From the NCBI GenBank assembly GCA_902781655.1, contig CACZJZ010000006.1, positions 124,001 through 188,000 of the forward strand: a stretch of DNA of 64,000 nt. The letters run 5' to 3'. This document shows, one piece after another, positions 54,591 to 64,000 of the stretch (position 1 is the stretch's first letter; the number at the start of each line of letters is the position of its first letter). The translations under genes and the position numbers were made by a program. Source of the stretch: an uncultured Lachnospiraceae bacterium. Lineage in GTDB: Bacteria; Bacillota; Clostridia; Lachnospirales; Lachnospiraceae. The notes beneath the pieces were generated by a model, which saw only the letters and a list, made by a program, of their open reading frames with translations, was not told the origin of the DNA and did no database searches.

Positions 54591-55809
54591 GGAGCTGCAG
54601 GCGAGAGGCCTTCTTGCCCAGCTGACGGACGAGGCAGAAATCAGGGAATTGATCAACAACGGAAAAGCGACATTCTATATCGGGTTTGATCCGACGGCTG
54701 ACAGCCTGCATGTGGGCCACTTCATGGCGCTCTGTCTGATGAAACGTCTGCAGATGGCCGGGAACAGACCGATCGCGCTTGTGGGCGGCGGAACGGCGAT
54801 GATCGGAGACCCGTCCGGGCGTGCGGATATGCGTCCGATGATGACCACGGAACAGATTGACCACAATTGTGAGTGCTTCTACCGGCAAATGAGCCGTTTC
54901 ATTGATTTTGGACCGGGAAAGGCACAGATGGTCAATAACGGGGACTGGCTCCGCAACCTGAATTTCATGGATTTTATGCGGGATATTGGCCCCTGCTTCT
55001 CGGTCAATGATATGCTGCGTGCCCGCTGTTATGTAAACCGGCTGGAAAAGGGGCTGTCCTTTCTGGAATTCAGCTACATGCTGATGCAGAGCTATGATTT
55101 TTACATGCTGTACAAAAATTATGGCTGCAATATGCAGTTCGGTGGGGATGATCAGTGGAGCAACATGCTGGGCGGCACGGAGCTGATCCGCAAGAAGCTC
55201 GGCAAGGATGCCTATGCCATGACGATCACCCTTCTGCTCAAGCATGACGGCACCAAAATGGGAAAGACGAGCGGCGGTGCGGTCTGGCTGGACCCGGACA
55301 AGACGAAGCCGTATGATTTTTATCAGTACTGGAGAAATATCGATGATGCGGATGTCGCGAAATGCCTGCGCATGCTGACATTTCTGCCGCTCGAGCAAAT
55401 CGAGGAAATGGAGAAATGGGATGACAGCCGGATTAATGAGGCAAAGACCATCCTTGCCACGGAACTGACGAGCATGGTTCATGGCGAGGAGGAGGCAGCA
55501 AAGGCAAAGGCGGGGGCTGAGGCACTGTTTTCCGGCGCGTCCGTGGACGCCGAAAGTGCGCAGCTTCCTACGGAAACACTGAGCGAGAGTGACTTTGGCG
55601 AAGACGGCACCATAGATATCCTTCAGCTGCTGGTCAGGGCTGGACTGGCAGCAACCCGCTCCGAGGCGAGGCGCAATGTACAACAGGGCGGTGTTACGGT
55701 GGACGGAGAGAAGGTGACAGACTTCAAAAAGACCTTCACGAAGGAAGAACTTCAGAAGGGAATGCTGATCAGGAGAGGAAAGAAGGCGTTCAAAAAAGTG
55801 ATTCTTTGA
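54577..55809 (+). CDS. tyrS: Tyrosyl-tRNA synthetase
   Basis: A 410-residue class I synthetase. The HIGH-type motif is HVGH (45-48), the KMSKS-type motif is KMGKT (227-231), and FGGDDQWSNMLGG binds tyrosine/AMP. The C-terminal S4 domain (about 345-405, LLVRAGLAATRSEARRNVQQ) binds tRNA. CAAGGAG lies upstream of the ATG. There is no T-box leader before it, unlike many Bacillota tyrS genes. Confidence 0.97.
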   Translation: MQIFEELQARGLLAQLTDEAEIRELINNGKATFYIGFDPTADSLHVGHFMALCLMKRLQMAGNRPIALVGGGTAMIGDPSGRADMRPMMTTEQIDHNCECFYRQMSRFIDFGPGKAQMVNNGDWLRNLNFMDFMRDIGPCFSVNDMLRARCYVNRLEKGLSFLEFSYMLMQSYDFYMLYKNYGCNMQFGGDDQWSNMLGGTELIRKKLGKDAYAMTITLLLKHDGTKMGKTSGGAVWLDPDKTKPYDFYQYWRNIDDADVAKCLRMLTFLPLEQIEEMEKWDDSRINEAKTILATELTSMVHGEEEAAKAKAGAEALFSGASVDAESAQLPTETLSESDFGEDGTIDILQLLVRAGLAATRSEARRNVQQGGVTVDGEKVTDFKKTFTKEELQKGMLIRRGKKAFKKVIL

Positions 55810-55816
55810 CGCAGGG

Positions 55817-55852
55817 AGGCGCCGCATTCCGGCTTCGGAATGCGGCGCCTTC
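55817..55852 (+). terminator. Hairpin terminator after tyrS
   Basis: A perfect 14-bp GC-rich stem (55818-55831 with 55836-55849) has loop GCTT and is flanked by A-T and G-U pairs. The T-run is minimal (TTCT). Confidence 0.6.
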
Positions 55853-55943
55853 TGCAGTGCGCCTGGCGCGAACGTTTTTATAAAAAGGAGTTCTTTGTCA
55901 TAGAATTTCCGCAAGATGTACTGAGTTCATCAGGAAAAGGGTG

Positions 55944-55972
55944 TTTACTTTTGGAGGAGAGAGCGGTACAAT
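55944..55972 (+). promoter_or_regulatory. Predicted promoter of the atp operon
   Basis: TTTACT (55944-55949) and TACAAT (55967-55972) have a 17-bp spacer. The start near 55979 gives a leader of about 48 bases. The sequence from the tyrS terminator to here (55853-55943) shows nothing else. Confidence 0.6.
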
Positions 55973-56026
55973 CCCCTCTTGTTAAATGATTGACAAAGAA
56001 TCATCCGGCGGAAGGAGGTGAAATTG

Positions 56027-56725
56027 ATGAACAGTATGGCAGATGCGCTGAACAAGGAGCTGAATGTCGATACCGCCTTTACTCTGCATCTAGGTCCGGT
56101 CAGTCTCCCATTTGCAGAATCTACGGTGATCAGCTGGGTTGTCATGGGAATTCTGGTTGCTCTGGTCCTGCTATTAACGCACGATCTCAAAGTCGAGAAC
56201 CCGGGCAAAGGACAGCTTGCGCTGGAATCCTTTGTGTGCTGGCTGGAAAGGGCGATCAAGAACATTCTGGGACCGGGAGCGGAGGAATACTGGATGTATC
56301 TCTTTACGGTCTGTCTGTTCATCGGCATGTCGAATATCATCGGTCTGCTTGGCATGAAACCACCCACAAAGGATCTGGATGTCACCGTGGCCCTTGCGGT
56401 CATGAGCATCGTTCTTGTGGAGGCGGCGGGTATCCGGGCAAAACATGTAAAGGGATGGCTTCACAGCTTCGCCCAGCCTATTCCGATCATCACGCCGATC
56501 AATATTCTGGAGATCGCGATCCGTCCTCTGTCTCTTTGCATGCGGCTGTTTGGCAATGTTCTTGGATCCTTCATCATCATGGAGCTGATCAAACATTTGG
56601 TTCCTGTGGTACTGCCGACCATATTCAGCCTGTACTTTGACATATTCGACGGATTTATCCAGGCTTACGTGTTTATCTTCCTGACAGGGCTGTATATCAA
56701 GGATGCTGTCGGAACGGAAGCATAA
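56027..56725 (+). CDS. atpB: ATP synthase subunit a
   Basis: A 232-residue Fo subunit a. The essential arginine of the ion path is Arg173 in SLCMRLFGN, and AQPIPIITPINILE and the last helices (FIQAYVFIFLTGLYIKDA) are typical. The ATG eight bases after AAGGAGG is chosen; an in-frame GTG at 56018 overlaps the ribosome binding site. It is the first gene of the operon; no atpI is seen before it. Confidence 0.96.
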   Translation: MNSMADALNKELNVDTAFTLHLGPVSLPFAESTVISWVVMGILVALVLLLTHDLKVENPGKGQLALESFVCWLERAIKNILGPGAEEYWMYLFTVCLFIGMSNIIGLLGMKPPTKDLDVTVALAVMSIVLVEAAGIRAKHVKGWLHSFAQPIPIITPINILEIAIRPLSLCMRLFGNVLGSFIIMELIKHLVPVVLPTIFSLYFDIFDGFIQAYVFIFLTGLYIKDAVGTEA

Positions 56726-56729
56726 GCAT

Positions 56730-56813
56730 AGGAGGAAAGCATTTTTGTTCAGAAGGGAAGGCGATGCCTTCCGCGCGGGCCGCAGCAGGATTGCGGCGGA
56801 AAGGAAATTATGA
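56730..56813 (+). promoter_or_regulatory. Orphan Shine-Dalgarno and coupled mini-ORF before atpE
   Basis: AGGAGG (56730-56735) is followed after nine bases by TTG (56745) opening a 22-codon frame whose TGA overlaps the atpE ATG (ATGA). The frame encodes an Arg-rich peptide. Hairpins GAAGGC/GCCTTC and GCCGC/GCGGC lie inside. It may tune the high translation needed for subunit c. Confidence 0.35.
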
Positions 56814-57031
56814 GCTTAACAGCACTTGGAGCAGGTATCTGTGCACTGTCCGGCATCGGTGCCGGTCTTGGAATTGGAAACGCTACGGCAAAGGCCTGTG
56901 AGGCCACTGCGAGACAGCCGGAAGCGTCCAGCAAAATTATGACGCAGCTGCTGCTTGGCGCGGCGCTTGCAGAGGCAACTGCCATCTACGGCTTTGTTCT
57001 TGGCATTCTGATCATCTTTATGGTCAAGTGA
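56810..57031 (+). CDS. atpE: ATP synthase subunit c
   Basis: A 73-residue two-helix proteolipid forming the rotor ring. The glycine-rich first helix (GAGLGIGNATAKA), the polar loop ARQPEA and the ion-carrying Glu55 in LAEATAIYG are clear. The Na+-type ligands Gln (helix 1) and Ser after Glu are replaced by Asn and Ala, so proton coupling is more likely. AAAGGA lies upstream of the ATG. Confidence 0.97.
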   Translation: MSLTALGAGICALSGIGAGLGIGNATAKACEATARQPEASSKIMTQLLLGAALAEATAIYGFVLGILIIFMVK

Positions 57032-57077
57032 GCATCGGCAGACCCTGACCAGTTCAGATAGCGCGGAGGATGCAACG

Positions 57078-57569
57078 GTGTTAAGGATTGATATCGATGT
57101 TTTATATACAGTTATCAACCTTCTGGTTCTGTATTTCCTGATGAAGAAATTTTTATTCGGCCGTATCGACAGAGTGCTGAAGGAGCGGGAGAAACTGATC
57201 CGGAAGAATTTTGACGACGCGGACGCTGCGAAGGCGGATGCGGAAAAAGAAAAGGCGGCCATCGAAGCACAGCGGGCAGGCATAGAGGAAGAACGTACCA
57301 GAATGCTGGAGGAATCCAGAAAGAAAGCTGCCGCGGAGTATGACCGCATCGTGGGAGATGCCGGTCGGAAGGCTGCTTCGATTGTAGAGCAGGCGAAAAC
57401 AAGAGCCGCCAGAGATGCAGAGGATCAGAAAAAGGATACGATGGATCACATGGCGGATCTGGTTGTGGATGCCACCTGGAAACTCTCCGCGAAGGAGGGC
57501 ACGCCAGACAGCCGCCTGTATGATACCTTCACGGAGCAGCTTCAAAAGGAAGCTGCATCTGCAGGCTGA
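57078..57569 (+). CDS. atpF: ATP synthase subunit b
   Basis: A 163-residue stalk subunit with one N-terminal membrane helix (about 8-25) and a long Ala/Glu/Lys/Arg-rich helix for dimerisation. The GTG start is eight bases after GGAGG. It ends 20 bp before the alpha gene. Its normal length shows it has not absorbed delta, unlike the mycobacterial b-delta fusion. Confidence 0.95.
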   Translation: MLRIDIDVLYTVINLLVLYFLMKKFLFGRIDRVLKEREKLIRKNFDDADAAKADAEKEKAAIEAQRAGIEEERTRMLEESRKKAAAEYDRIVGDAGRKAASIVEQAKTRAARDAEDQKKDTMDHMADLVVDATWKLSAKEGTPDSRLYDTFTEQLQKEAASAG

Positions 57570-57589
57570 GAAAGAGGAGAAGTTATTCT

Positions 57590-59365
57590 ATGACGAGTAA
57601 GGAGCAGATCGGACGGAAGGCAGAGCTTGTTTATGCCACCGCGCCGACTCCCGAACAACTGTCCTCTCTCCAGGAAGCGGTCAGACGGCGCTACGGGCTT
57701 AAGCCAGGAGAGCTGGAACTTGCCACGAGGGAGGACAAGTCTCTCGGAGACGGTTTTATCCTGCATGTCGGAAACGATGTGTACGACTGGAGCCGGGCCG
57801 GGAGGCAGCAGCAGTTTCGGGATTTTATTGAAAAAACCAGACAGGATGAGGCTCTGAAGAATCAGGAGATCATCTCGATTCTGAAGACAAGAGTCGAAAA
57901 TTTTGAGCTTCAGGCCAAAAAAGAACAGGTCGGAACAGTCGTGCGGGTCGGTGACGGTATTGCACGTGTCACAGGACTTGATCTTGCGATGTACGGAGAG
58001 GTAGTTGTCTTCGATTCCGGCGTCAAGGGAATGGTTCAGGACCTGCGCGTAGATTCTGTCGGTGTCATTCTGTTCGGTCACGAGGATGAGGTCGGAGAAG
58101 GAAGCCGCGTGGTCCGCACGGGAAAGCGTGCCGGCGTACCGGTCGGAGAAAAATTTCTCGGCAGAGTGATCAATGCGCTGGGGGAGCCGATCGATGGGCA
58201 GGGAGAGATCCGCGAGGACGAATACCGTCCGATCGAGGAACCGGCGCCTGGCATTGTGGACCGCAAGCCGGTGACAGAGCCCCTGCAGACGGGTATCCTG
58301 GCAATCGATTCCATGTTTCCGATCGGAAGAGGTCAGCGGGAGTTAATTATCGGAGACCGGCAGACGGGCAAGACCAGTATCGCAGTCGATGCGATCATCA
58401 ATCAAAAGGGAAAGAACTGCACCTGTATTTACTGTGCGATCGGACAGAAGGCGTCCTCCGTGGCGCACCTTGTACAGACCCTGACAGAGACGGGAGCCAT
58501 GGCCTATACCACCGTCTGCTGCACCACAGCTGCCGAATCCGCTGCGCTTCAGTATATCGCCCCTTATGCGGCCACTTCTCTGGCGGAGTATTTCATGCAC
58601 CGCGGACAGGATGTGCTGATAGTCTATGACGATCTTTCCAAGCATGCGGTGGCATATCGGGCGCTTTCCCTGCTACTCGGCAGAAGTCCGGGACGTGAGG
58701 CGTATCCCGGCGATGTTTTCTATCTCCACAGTCGCCTCCTGGAGCGTTCCAGTCACCTCTCCGATGCACTGGGCGGCGGATCCATTACGGCGCTTCCGAT
58801 CATAGAGACGCAGGACGGAGATGTGTCAGCCTATATTCCGACTAACGTGATTTCCATCACAGATGGTCAGATCTTCCTTGAGAGCGACCTGTTCTTCGCC
58901 GGTCAGCGGCCGGCGATTAATGTGGGACTCTCTGTCTCCCGTGTCGGAGGCGCCGCACAGAAGAAGGCGATGAAGAAGGCCAGCGGTTCTCTGCGAATTG
59001 ACCTTGCGCAGTATCGGGAAATGCAGGTCTTCACGCAATTTTCCTCGGATCTCGATGAGACCACGCAGAACCAGCTCGCCAACGGAAGAGCCCTGATGGA
59101 GGTACTGAAGCAGCCTCAGGCGCATCCGCTCACGATGGCCGATCAGGTTATCACTTTGATCGCCGGAACAGGCAGAGTCATGATGGATGTGCCTGTGAAG
59201 TCAGTGAAAAAATTCCAGTCAGATCTGCTGAACGATATGCATGTGCACCACGCGGATGTGATGGAAAACCTGGAGAAAACCGGAACTATGGATGACGCGC
59301 TGCAGAATAGAATTCTGCAGTATGCGAAAGACTTCCATGATGAGTGGATGAAACAGGTATCGTAA
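57590..59365 (+). CDS. atpA: ATP synthase subunit alpha with N-terminal delta-like domain
   Basis: A 591-residue alpha subunit, about 85 longer than usual. Residues about 90-591 are ordinary alpha: [27 protein letters not shown], Walker A GDRQTGKT (255-262) and the C-terminal helical domain. Residues about 13-82 match the C-terminal domain of subunit delta/[22 protein letters not shown], then the [17 protein letters not shown] core (52-68) with a following Gly-Arg. No separate atpH gene lies between atpF and atpA (20 bp) or elsewhere in the operon. The ATG follows AGAGGAG. The delta-like assignment is by motif reading and should be tested. Confidence 0.95.
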   Translation: MTSKEQIGRKAELVYATAPTPEQLSSLQEAVRRRYGLKPGELELATREDKSLGDGFILHVGNDVYDWSRAGRQQQFRDFIEKTRQDEALKNQEIISILKTRVENFELQAKKEQVGTVVRVGDGIARVTGLDLAMYGEVVVFDSGVKGMVQDLRVDSVGVILFGHEDEVGEGSRVVRTGKRAGVPVGEKFLGRVINALGEPIDGQGEIREDEYRPIEEPAPGIVDRKPVTEPLQTGILAIDSMFPIGRGQRELIIGDRQTGKTSIAVDAIINQKGKNCTCIYCAIGQKASSVAHLVQTLTETGAMAYTTVCCTTAAESAALQYIAPYAATSLAEYFMHRGQDVLIVYDDLSKHAVAYRALSLLLGRSPGREAYPGDVFYLHSRLLERSSHLSDALGGGSITALPIIETQDGDVSAYIPTNVISITDGQIFLESDLFFAGQRPAINVGLSVSRVGGAAQKKAMKKASGSLRIDLAQYREMQVFTQFSSDLDETTQNQLANGRALMEVLKQPQAHPLTMADQVITLIAGTGRVMMDVPVKSVKKFQSDLLNDMHVHHADVMENLEKTGTMDDALQNRILQYAKDFHDEWMKQVS

Positions 59366-60264
59366 TGGCGACAACCAGAGAAATCAGAGAGCGGATCAGC
59401 TCCATCGACGACACCCTTAAAATTACCAACGCGATGTATCTGATTTCCTCAACAAAGCTGCGCAAGGCAAGAAAGGCGCTCGCAGACACAGAGCCGTATT
59501 TTGACATGCTACAGCTGCAGATGGAGCGGATTATGCGCCATCTGCCGGAGGATTTCACACATCCCTACCTGGATTCCCGGGCGCATGTGGCCGATGAGAA
59601 CCTGAGGCGGGCTGTGATCGTCGTGACGGCGGACAAAGGCCTTGCCGGTGCATACAATCACAATGTCCTGAAGATGGCGGAGAGAGATATCCGTCCAGAT
59701 GCGGATGACATGCTCTTTGTGATCGGGGAGACGGGGCGTGTGTATTTTCAGTCAAAGGGAATTCATATAGACGAGCAGTTCCATTATACGGCACAAAATC
59801 CGACGATCCATCGCGCAAGGAGCATTGCGTTCCGGATGCTGGACCTCTATGAACAGAAGAAGATCGATGAGGTTTTTATCCTCTACACCCGGATGATGAG
59901 CAGCATCGAGGCGGAGCCGCGCATTATGCAGCTTCTTCCGCTCAGTAAGCTGGTATTGAACCGGCCGGAGGCCGCCGGAGTGGCTGATGTGTATCAGGAA
60001 GCGTTTGAACTGATTCCCTCTCCCCGGGAAATCATCGAAAATCTCGTGCCCAACTATCTGACCGGTTATATTTTCGGCGCGCTTGTGGAATCCTACTGCT
60101 GCGAGCATAACGCCCGCATGATGGCGATGGATGCCGCCGGGAAGAATGGCAGAGAGATGAAGCAGAAGCTCAGCATTGAATACAACCGGCTGCGGCAGGC
60201 GAAGATCACACAGGAAATCACAGAGGTCTGTGCCGGCGCAAGGGCACAGGAGAGACAAAATTGA
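59365..60264 (+). CDS. atpG: ATP synthase subunit gamma
   Basis: A 299-residue central shaft subunit. The N-terminal helix (TREIRERISSIDDTLKITNAM) and C-terminal helix (EYNRLRQAKITQEITEVCAGA) that form the coiled-coil axle are conserved, as is VTADKGLAGAYNHN. The ATG overlaps the alpha stop by one base (TAATG), so translation is probably coupled; no strong ribosome binding site is seen. Confidence 0.96.
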   Translation: MATTREIRERISSIDDTLKITNAMYLISSTKLRKARKALADTEPYFDMLQLQMERIMRHLPEDFTHPYLDSRAHVADENLRRAVIVVTADKGLAGAYNHNVLKMAERDIRPDADDMLFVIGETGRVYFQSKGIHIDEQFHYTAQNPTIHRARSIAFRMLDLYEQKKIDEVFILYTRMMSSIEAEPRIMQLLPLSKLVLNRPEAAGVADVYQEAFELIPSPREIIENLVPNYLTGYIFGALVESYCCEHNARMMAMDAAGKNGREMKQKLSIEYNRLRQAKITQEITEVCAGARAQERQN

Positions 60265-60284
60265 CGCGGCATGGAGAGCATTGA

Positions 60285-61685
<1,401 letters not shown>

Positions 61686-61703
61686 ATGTGGGAGGAGCAG
61701 ACA

Positions 61704-62129
61704 ATGGCAGAGGCAGCAAAGACGTTCCGGCTTGACATTTTGTCTGCGGAACACGATATTTACCGCGGCAGGGCGGTTGAGCTGATTTTTCCTGCCATGG
61801 ATGGCGGTCAGGTCGGAATTCTGCCGGGACATGCGGCTTTTATCGGAGTGCTCAGTCCCGGCGAGCTTGCCTATAAGACGCCGGATGGAGGCTGGCACCG
61901 CTACGCGGTGAGCACCGGATCGATTTCGATGGCCAATAATCGCTGCATCATCCTTCCGCAGGCAGCGGAGACGCCCGGGGAAATTGACGAGGTCAGGGCG
62001 AAAGAGGCAAGGGATCGTGCCCTCGAAGCGCTGCGCCAGAAGCAGAGTATCATGGAATATAAGCGCACGCAGGCTTCCCTGGCGCGGGCGCTCACCAGAT
62101 TGAAGATCAAGGGCGGGCATTATATCTGA
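61704..62129 (+). CDS. atpC: ATP synthase subunit epsilon
   Basis: A 141-residue epsilon subunit with the N-terminal beta sandwich (FRLDILSAEHDIYRG, VGILPGHAAFIGVLSPG) and two C-terminal helices that can inhibit hydrolysis. The ATG eight bases after GGAGG is chosen. It is the last gene of the operon and is followed by a 30-bp inverted repeat. Confidence 0.95.
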   Translation: MAEAAKTFRLDILSAEHDIYRGRAVELIFPAMDGGQVGILPGHAAFIGVLSPGELAYKTPDGGWHRYAVSTGSISMANNRCIILPQAAETPGEIDEVRAKEARDRALEALRQKQSIMEYKRTQASLARALTRLKIKGGHYI

Positions 62130-62181
62130 AGGAATACGCAGCGGTCAATCGCCGTTCCTGCGTGTCTGAATAGCAGCGTTC

Positions 62182-62247
62182 CATTGCAAAGCGCCGCAGA
62201 ACCGTCGGTTGTCATGCCAGCCGACGGTTCTGCGGCGCTTTGCAATG
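62182..62247. terminator. 30-bp inverted repeat closing the atp operon
   Basis: The arms 62182-62211 and 62218-62247 pair over 30 bp with a single G-U and a 6-base loop. It lies between convergent genes. No clean T-run follows on either strand, so it may act as a bidirectional block and RNase III target rather than a classic intrinsic terminator. Confidence 0.65.
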
Positions 62248-62272
62248 TCCGGATGATCTTCCGGAAGGGTGG

Positions 62273-62806
62273 CTACGGTACATTTTCCCGCATGCTGCGT
62301 GCCATCTCTCCGATCTTCCCGCAGGCATCTTCATAGGAGGCGAGAGCAGAGGAGAACGCGTCTGCATTAAAGTCATTGTCCAGCGCCTGATGGAACAGAC
62401 TGTCTGTCGTCTGCATGGAGGCCGCTGCGACCTGAGCGAGTTTCTGGACTTCTGAAAACTGGCTGGGTGCGTCTGTCTCCGATGCGCGCTGCACTGCCGC
62501 TGTCATCTGGTCCATCGCGCGGAGCAACTGGCCGGAGGCATTGCTCTGTCCTGCATCCAACGCATTGATTTCTTTTTCGCAGTCGGAAAGTGAGGTGAAG
62601 AGCGCGTTCATGGTATCCCGGTAGGCGATAACATTGCTCAGCTCCTGCTCTGTCTGGCCGCAGCCGGCAGTCATAGTGATGACAATACATAGCAGCGGAG
62701 GAAGAACGGCAGCTTGAAAGCGGCGTCGAAACGCCGCTATCGAACATCGCCTCCTGGTTCCCCTGTCATTTCGTATCTCATGAAGAAATCTGCCCCAAAT
62801 CTGCAC
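62273..62806 (-). CDS. Small lipoprotein of unknown function
   Basis: A predicted lipoprotein of 177 residues: hydrophobic segment AAVLPPLLCIVITM and lipobox TAGC (Cys49), then an Ala/Gln/Ser/Asp-rich helical domain. No family is recognised. The start is unsure: the GTG at 62806 has GGAGG upstream, the ATG at 62851 does not and overlaps promoter-like sequence. Either start leaves an oddly long N-region before the hydrophobic core. AGGAGG near 62750 precedes an out-of-frame ATG (62747), hinting at a frameshift in the signal sequence. Confidence 0.65.
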   Translation of the reverse strand: MQIWGRFLHEIRNDRGTRRRCSIAAFRRRFQAAVLPPLLCIVITMTAGCGQTEQELSNVIAYRDTMNALFTSLSDCEKEINALDAGQSNASGQLLRAMDQMTAAVQRASETDAPSQFSEVQKLAQVAAASMQTTDSLFHQALDNDFNADAFSSALASYEDACGKIGEMARSMRENVP

Positions 62807-62953
62807 GCTGTCTTTCTCCTCCGCTTCTCTCAGTCTGCTTAACCTTATCATAAGGGATGCGCTTCAGCAATAAAGTGTGCTACGATAGGAACATTACAGC
62901 GATCCATGCAGAGACAGGTTCTTCCCGCTCTCTGTGTTGTTACAGGAGGTGCC

Positions 62954-64000
62954 ATGAACGGAGCAGATGCAGCAGTCAAATGTCTGGAGGCAGAGGGAGT
63001 ACAGTATGTGTTCGGATATCCGGGCGTGGCGATCTGTCCCTTCTTTAACAGCATTCTGAACACGGACATACGGACGATATTGGTCCGCCAGGAACAAAAT
63101 GCGGCACATGAGGCGAGCGGATATGCCCGGATTTCCGGCAGAACCGGCGTGGCAGCGGTGACCAGCGGACCGGGGGCGGAAAATCTGATCACGGGAATTG
63201 CCACGGCGTTTGCGGACAGTATCCCGATGGTTCTGATCACCGGGCAGGTAGACTCCGGGCAGATGGGGTCGGATGTGTTTCAGGAGGCGGATATCTCCGG
63301 CGCCTGTGAATCCTTTGTCAAGTACAGCTATATTGTCCGCAGCGTGCAGGATATTCCAAGAATTTTCCGCGAAGCATTCTACATCGCAGGGACCGGAAGA
63401 AAAGGACCGGTGCTGATTGATTTTCCCTGCGACGTGCAGAAGGAGACGCTGCGGAGTTTTGCCATTCCAGATGCGGTCTCCATGAGGACGTACCGCCCCA
63501 CGGTGAAGGGAAACACGGTTCAGATCCGTAAGGTACAGAAGGAGCTTGCGCATGCAAGAAGGCCGCTGCTCTGTCTGGGCGGCGGGGTGCATCTGTCCGG
63601 AGCGTGCCATCAGGTGCGGGAATTTGTGGAGAAAAATCACATACCTGCTGTCTGCACCATGATGGGGCTGTCCGCGCTGCCCACGGATCACCCGCTGTTC
63701 TATGGAATGGTCGGCAATAATGGTCAGTCCACTGCGAATCATGCGATGAATGACGCCGATGTGGTGATCATGGTCGGCGCGAGAGTCGCCGATCGTTCCA
63801 TCAACAGGCCTGCAGTGATCACGGAGAACAAGACACTCATTCACATCGATGTGGATCCCGCTGAGATCGGGAAAAATGCCGGACCAAACATCCCACTGGT
63901 CGGGGATATTGCCGCTGTGTTTGATGAGCTTCTGAAAGAACCCGCCGCTGCGGATTATTCTGCATGGCTGGATACGCTGGAGCTTTACCGCCGCAGAGCA
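62954..64000 (+). CDS. ilvB: Acetolactate synthase large subunit, 5' part
   Basis: The first 349 codons of a TPP-dependent acetolactate synthase-type enzyme; the frame runs off the window. The TPP-activating glutamate is Glu47 in RQEQNAAHEASGYAR, followed by AAVTSGPGAENLITGIATAF, FQEADISG and the central FAD/ADP-type domain with GARVADRS. It would join two pyruvates, or pyruvate and 2-oxobutyrate, for branched amino acids. AGGAGG lies four bases before the ATG. An extended -10 (TG-C-TACGAT, 62878-62886) is a possible promoter. Other TPP enzymes of the family cannot be fully excluded without the C terminus. Confidence 0.9.
   Translation, partial: MNGADAAVKCLEAEGVQYVFGYPGVAICPFFNSILNTDIRTILVRQEQNAAHEASGYARISGRTGVAAVTSGPGAENLITGIATAFADSIPMVLITGQVDSGQMGSDVFQEADISGACESFVKYSYIVRSVQDIPRIFREAFYIAGTGRKGPVLIDFPCDVQKETLRSFAIPDAVSMRTYRPTVKGNTVQIRKVQKELAHARRPLLCLGGGVHLSGACHQVREFVEKNHIPAVCTMMGLSALPTDHPLFYGMVGNNGQSTANHAMNDADVVIMVGARVADRSINRPAVITENKTLIHIDVDPAEIGKNAGPNIPLVGDIAAVFDELLKEPAAADYSAWLDTLELYRRRA

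Noticed and set aside
62905-62953. Branched-chain amino acid leader peptide before ilvB (Val/Leu-rich codons)
   Set aside because: The frame has no stop and runs straight into ilvB, with no alternative hairpins or terminator.

Overview
The window is chromosomal housekeeping DNA from a Gram-positive Bacillota, most likely a Clostridia/Lachnospiraceae-type organism with fairly high G+C for that group. The evidence is gene content and order: a dcw cluster with DivIB-type FtsQ and FtsZ, rpmF-plsX-acpP-rnc-smc-ftsY, ylxM-ffh-rpsP-khpA-rimM-trmD-rplS, lipoprotein signal peptides, AGGAGG-type ribosome binding sites and sigma-A-like promoters with 17-bp spacers. I see no insertion sequence, prophage, CRISPR array or rRNA. 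There is one tRNA gene. No species name can be supported from the sequence alone.

Layout. 1-5.8 kb: end of a penicillin-binding protein gene, then mraY, ftsW, ftsQ and ftsZ (peptidoglycan lipid I synthesis and divisome), without murD or murG. 5.9-6.1 kb: tRNA-Ala(CGC) with its own promoter and terminator. 6.1-12.7 kb: an oppBCDFA oligopeptide importer with a strong promoter and a leader that looks like an attenuator. 12.8-13.9 kb: a DUF4349 lipoprotein. 13.9-23.5 kb: a sugar locus made of a divergent AraC regulator, phosphohexomutase, NahK-like kinase, a binding-protein-dependent importer, a GH123-like (DUF4091) enzyme and an aldose 1-epimerase. Together these read as a pathway for amino-sugar-containing glycans. 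23.6-31.5 kb: sbcDC, a membrane-anchored coiled-coil protein of unknown function and a DUF815 AAA ATPase.

31.6-41.1 kb: pta, rpmF, plsX-acpP-rnc-smc, ftsY and a membrane-anchored GH25-like protein that seems to have lost its catalytic residues. 41.2-49.7 kb: the SRP/ribosome-maturation block ylxM-ffh-rpsP-khpA-rimM-trmD-rplS, followed by lepB-rbgA-lepB, an RNase HII-YraN fusion and pgeF. 49.8-51.0 kb: a long divergent PRPP synthetase gene on the minus strand. 51.1-55.9 kb: der, plsY, gpsA, tyrS. 55.9-62.2 kb: the F1Fo ATP synthase operon atpB-E-F-A-G-D-C. 62.3-64 kb: a convergent small lipoprotein gene and the start of an acetolactate synthase large-subunit gene cut by the window edge.

The most striking observation is in the ATP synthase operon. 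There is no separate atpH (delta subunit) gene, and the alpha subunit carries about 85 extra N-terminal residues that read as the C-terminal domain of delta. This is an apparent delta-C/alpha fusion, which would put three peripheral-stalk docking domains on each F1. Other items worth a second look are the RNase HII-YraN fusion, the degenerate GH25, the GH123/NahK locus, leader attenuator candidates before oppB and plsX, an orphan Shine-Dalgarno with a coupled mini-ORF before atpE, and a 30-bp inverted repeat ending the atp operon.
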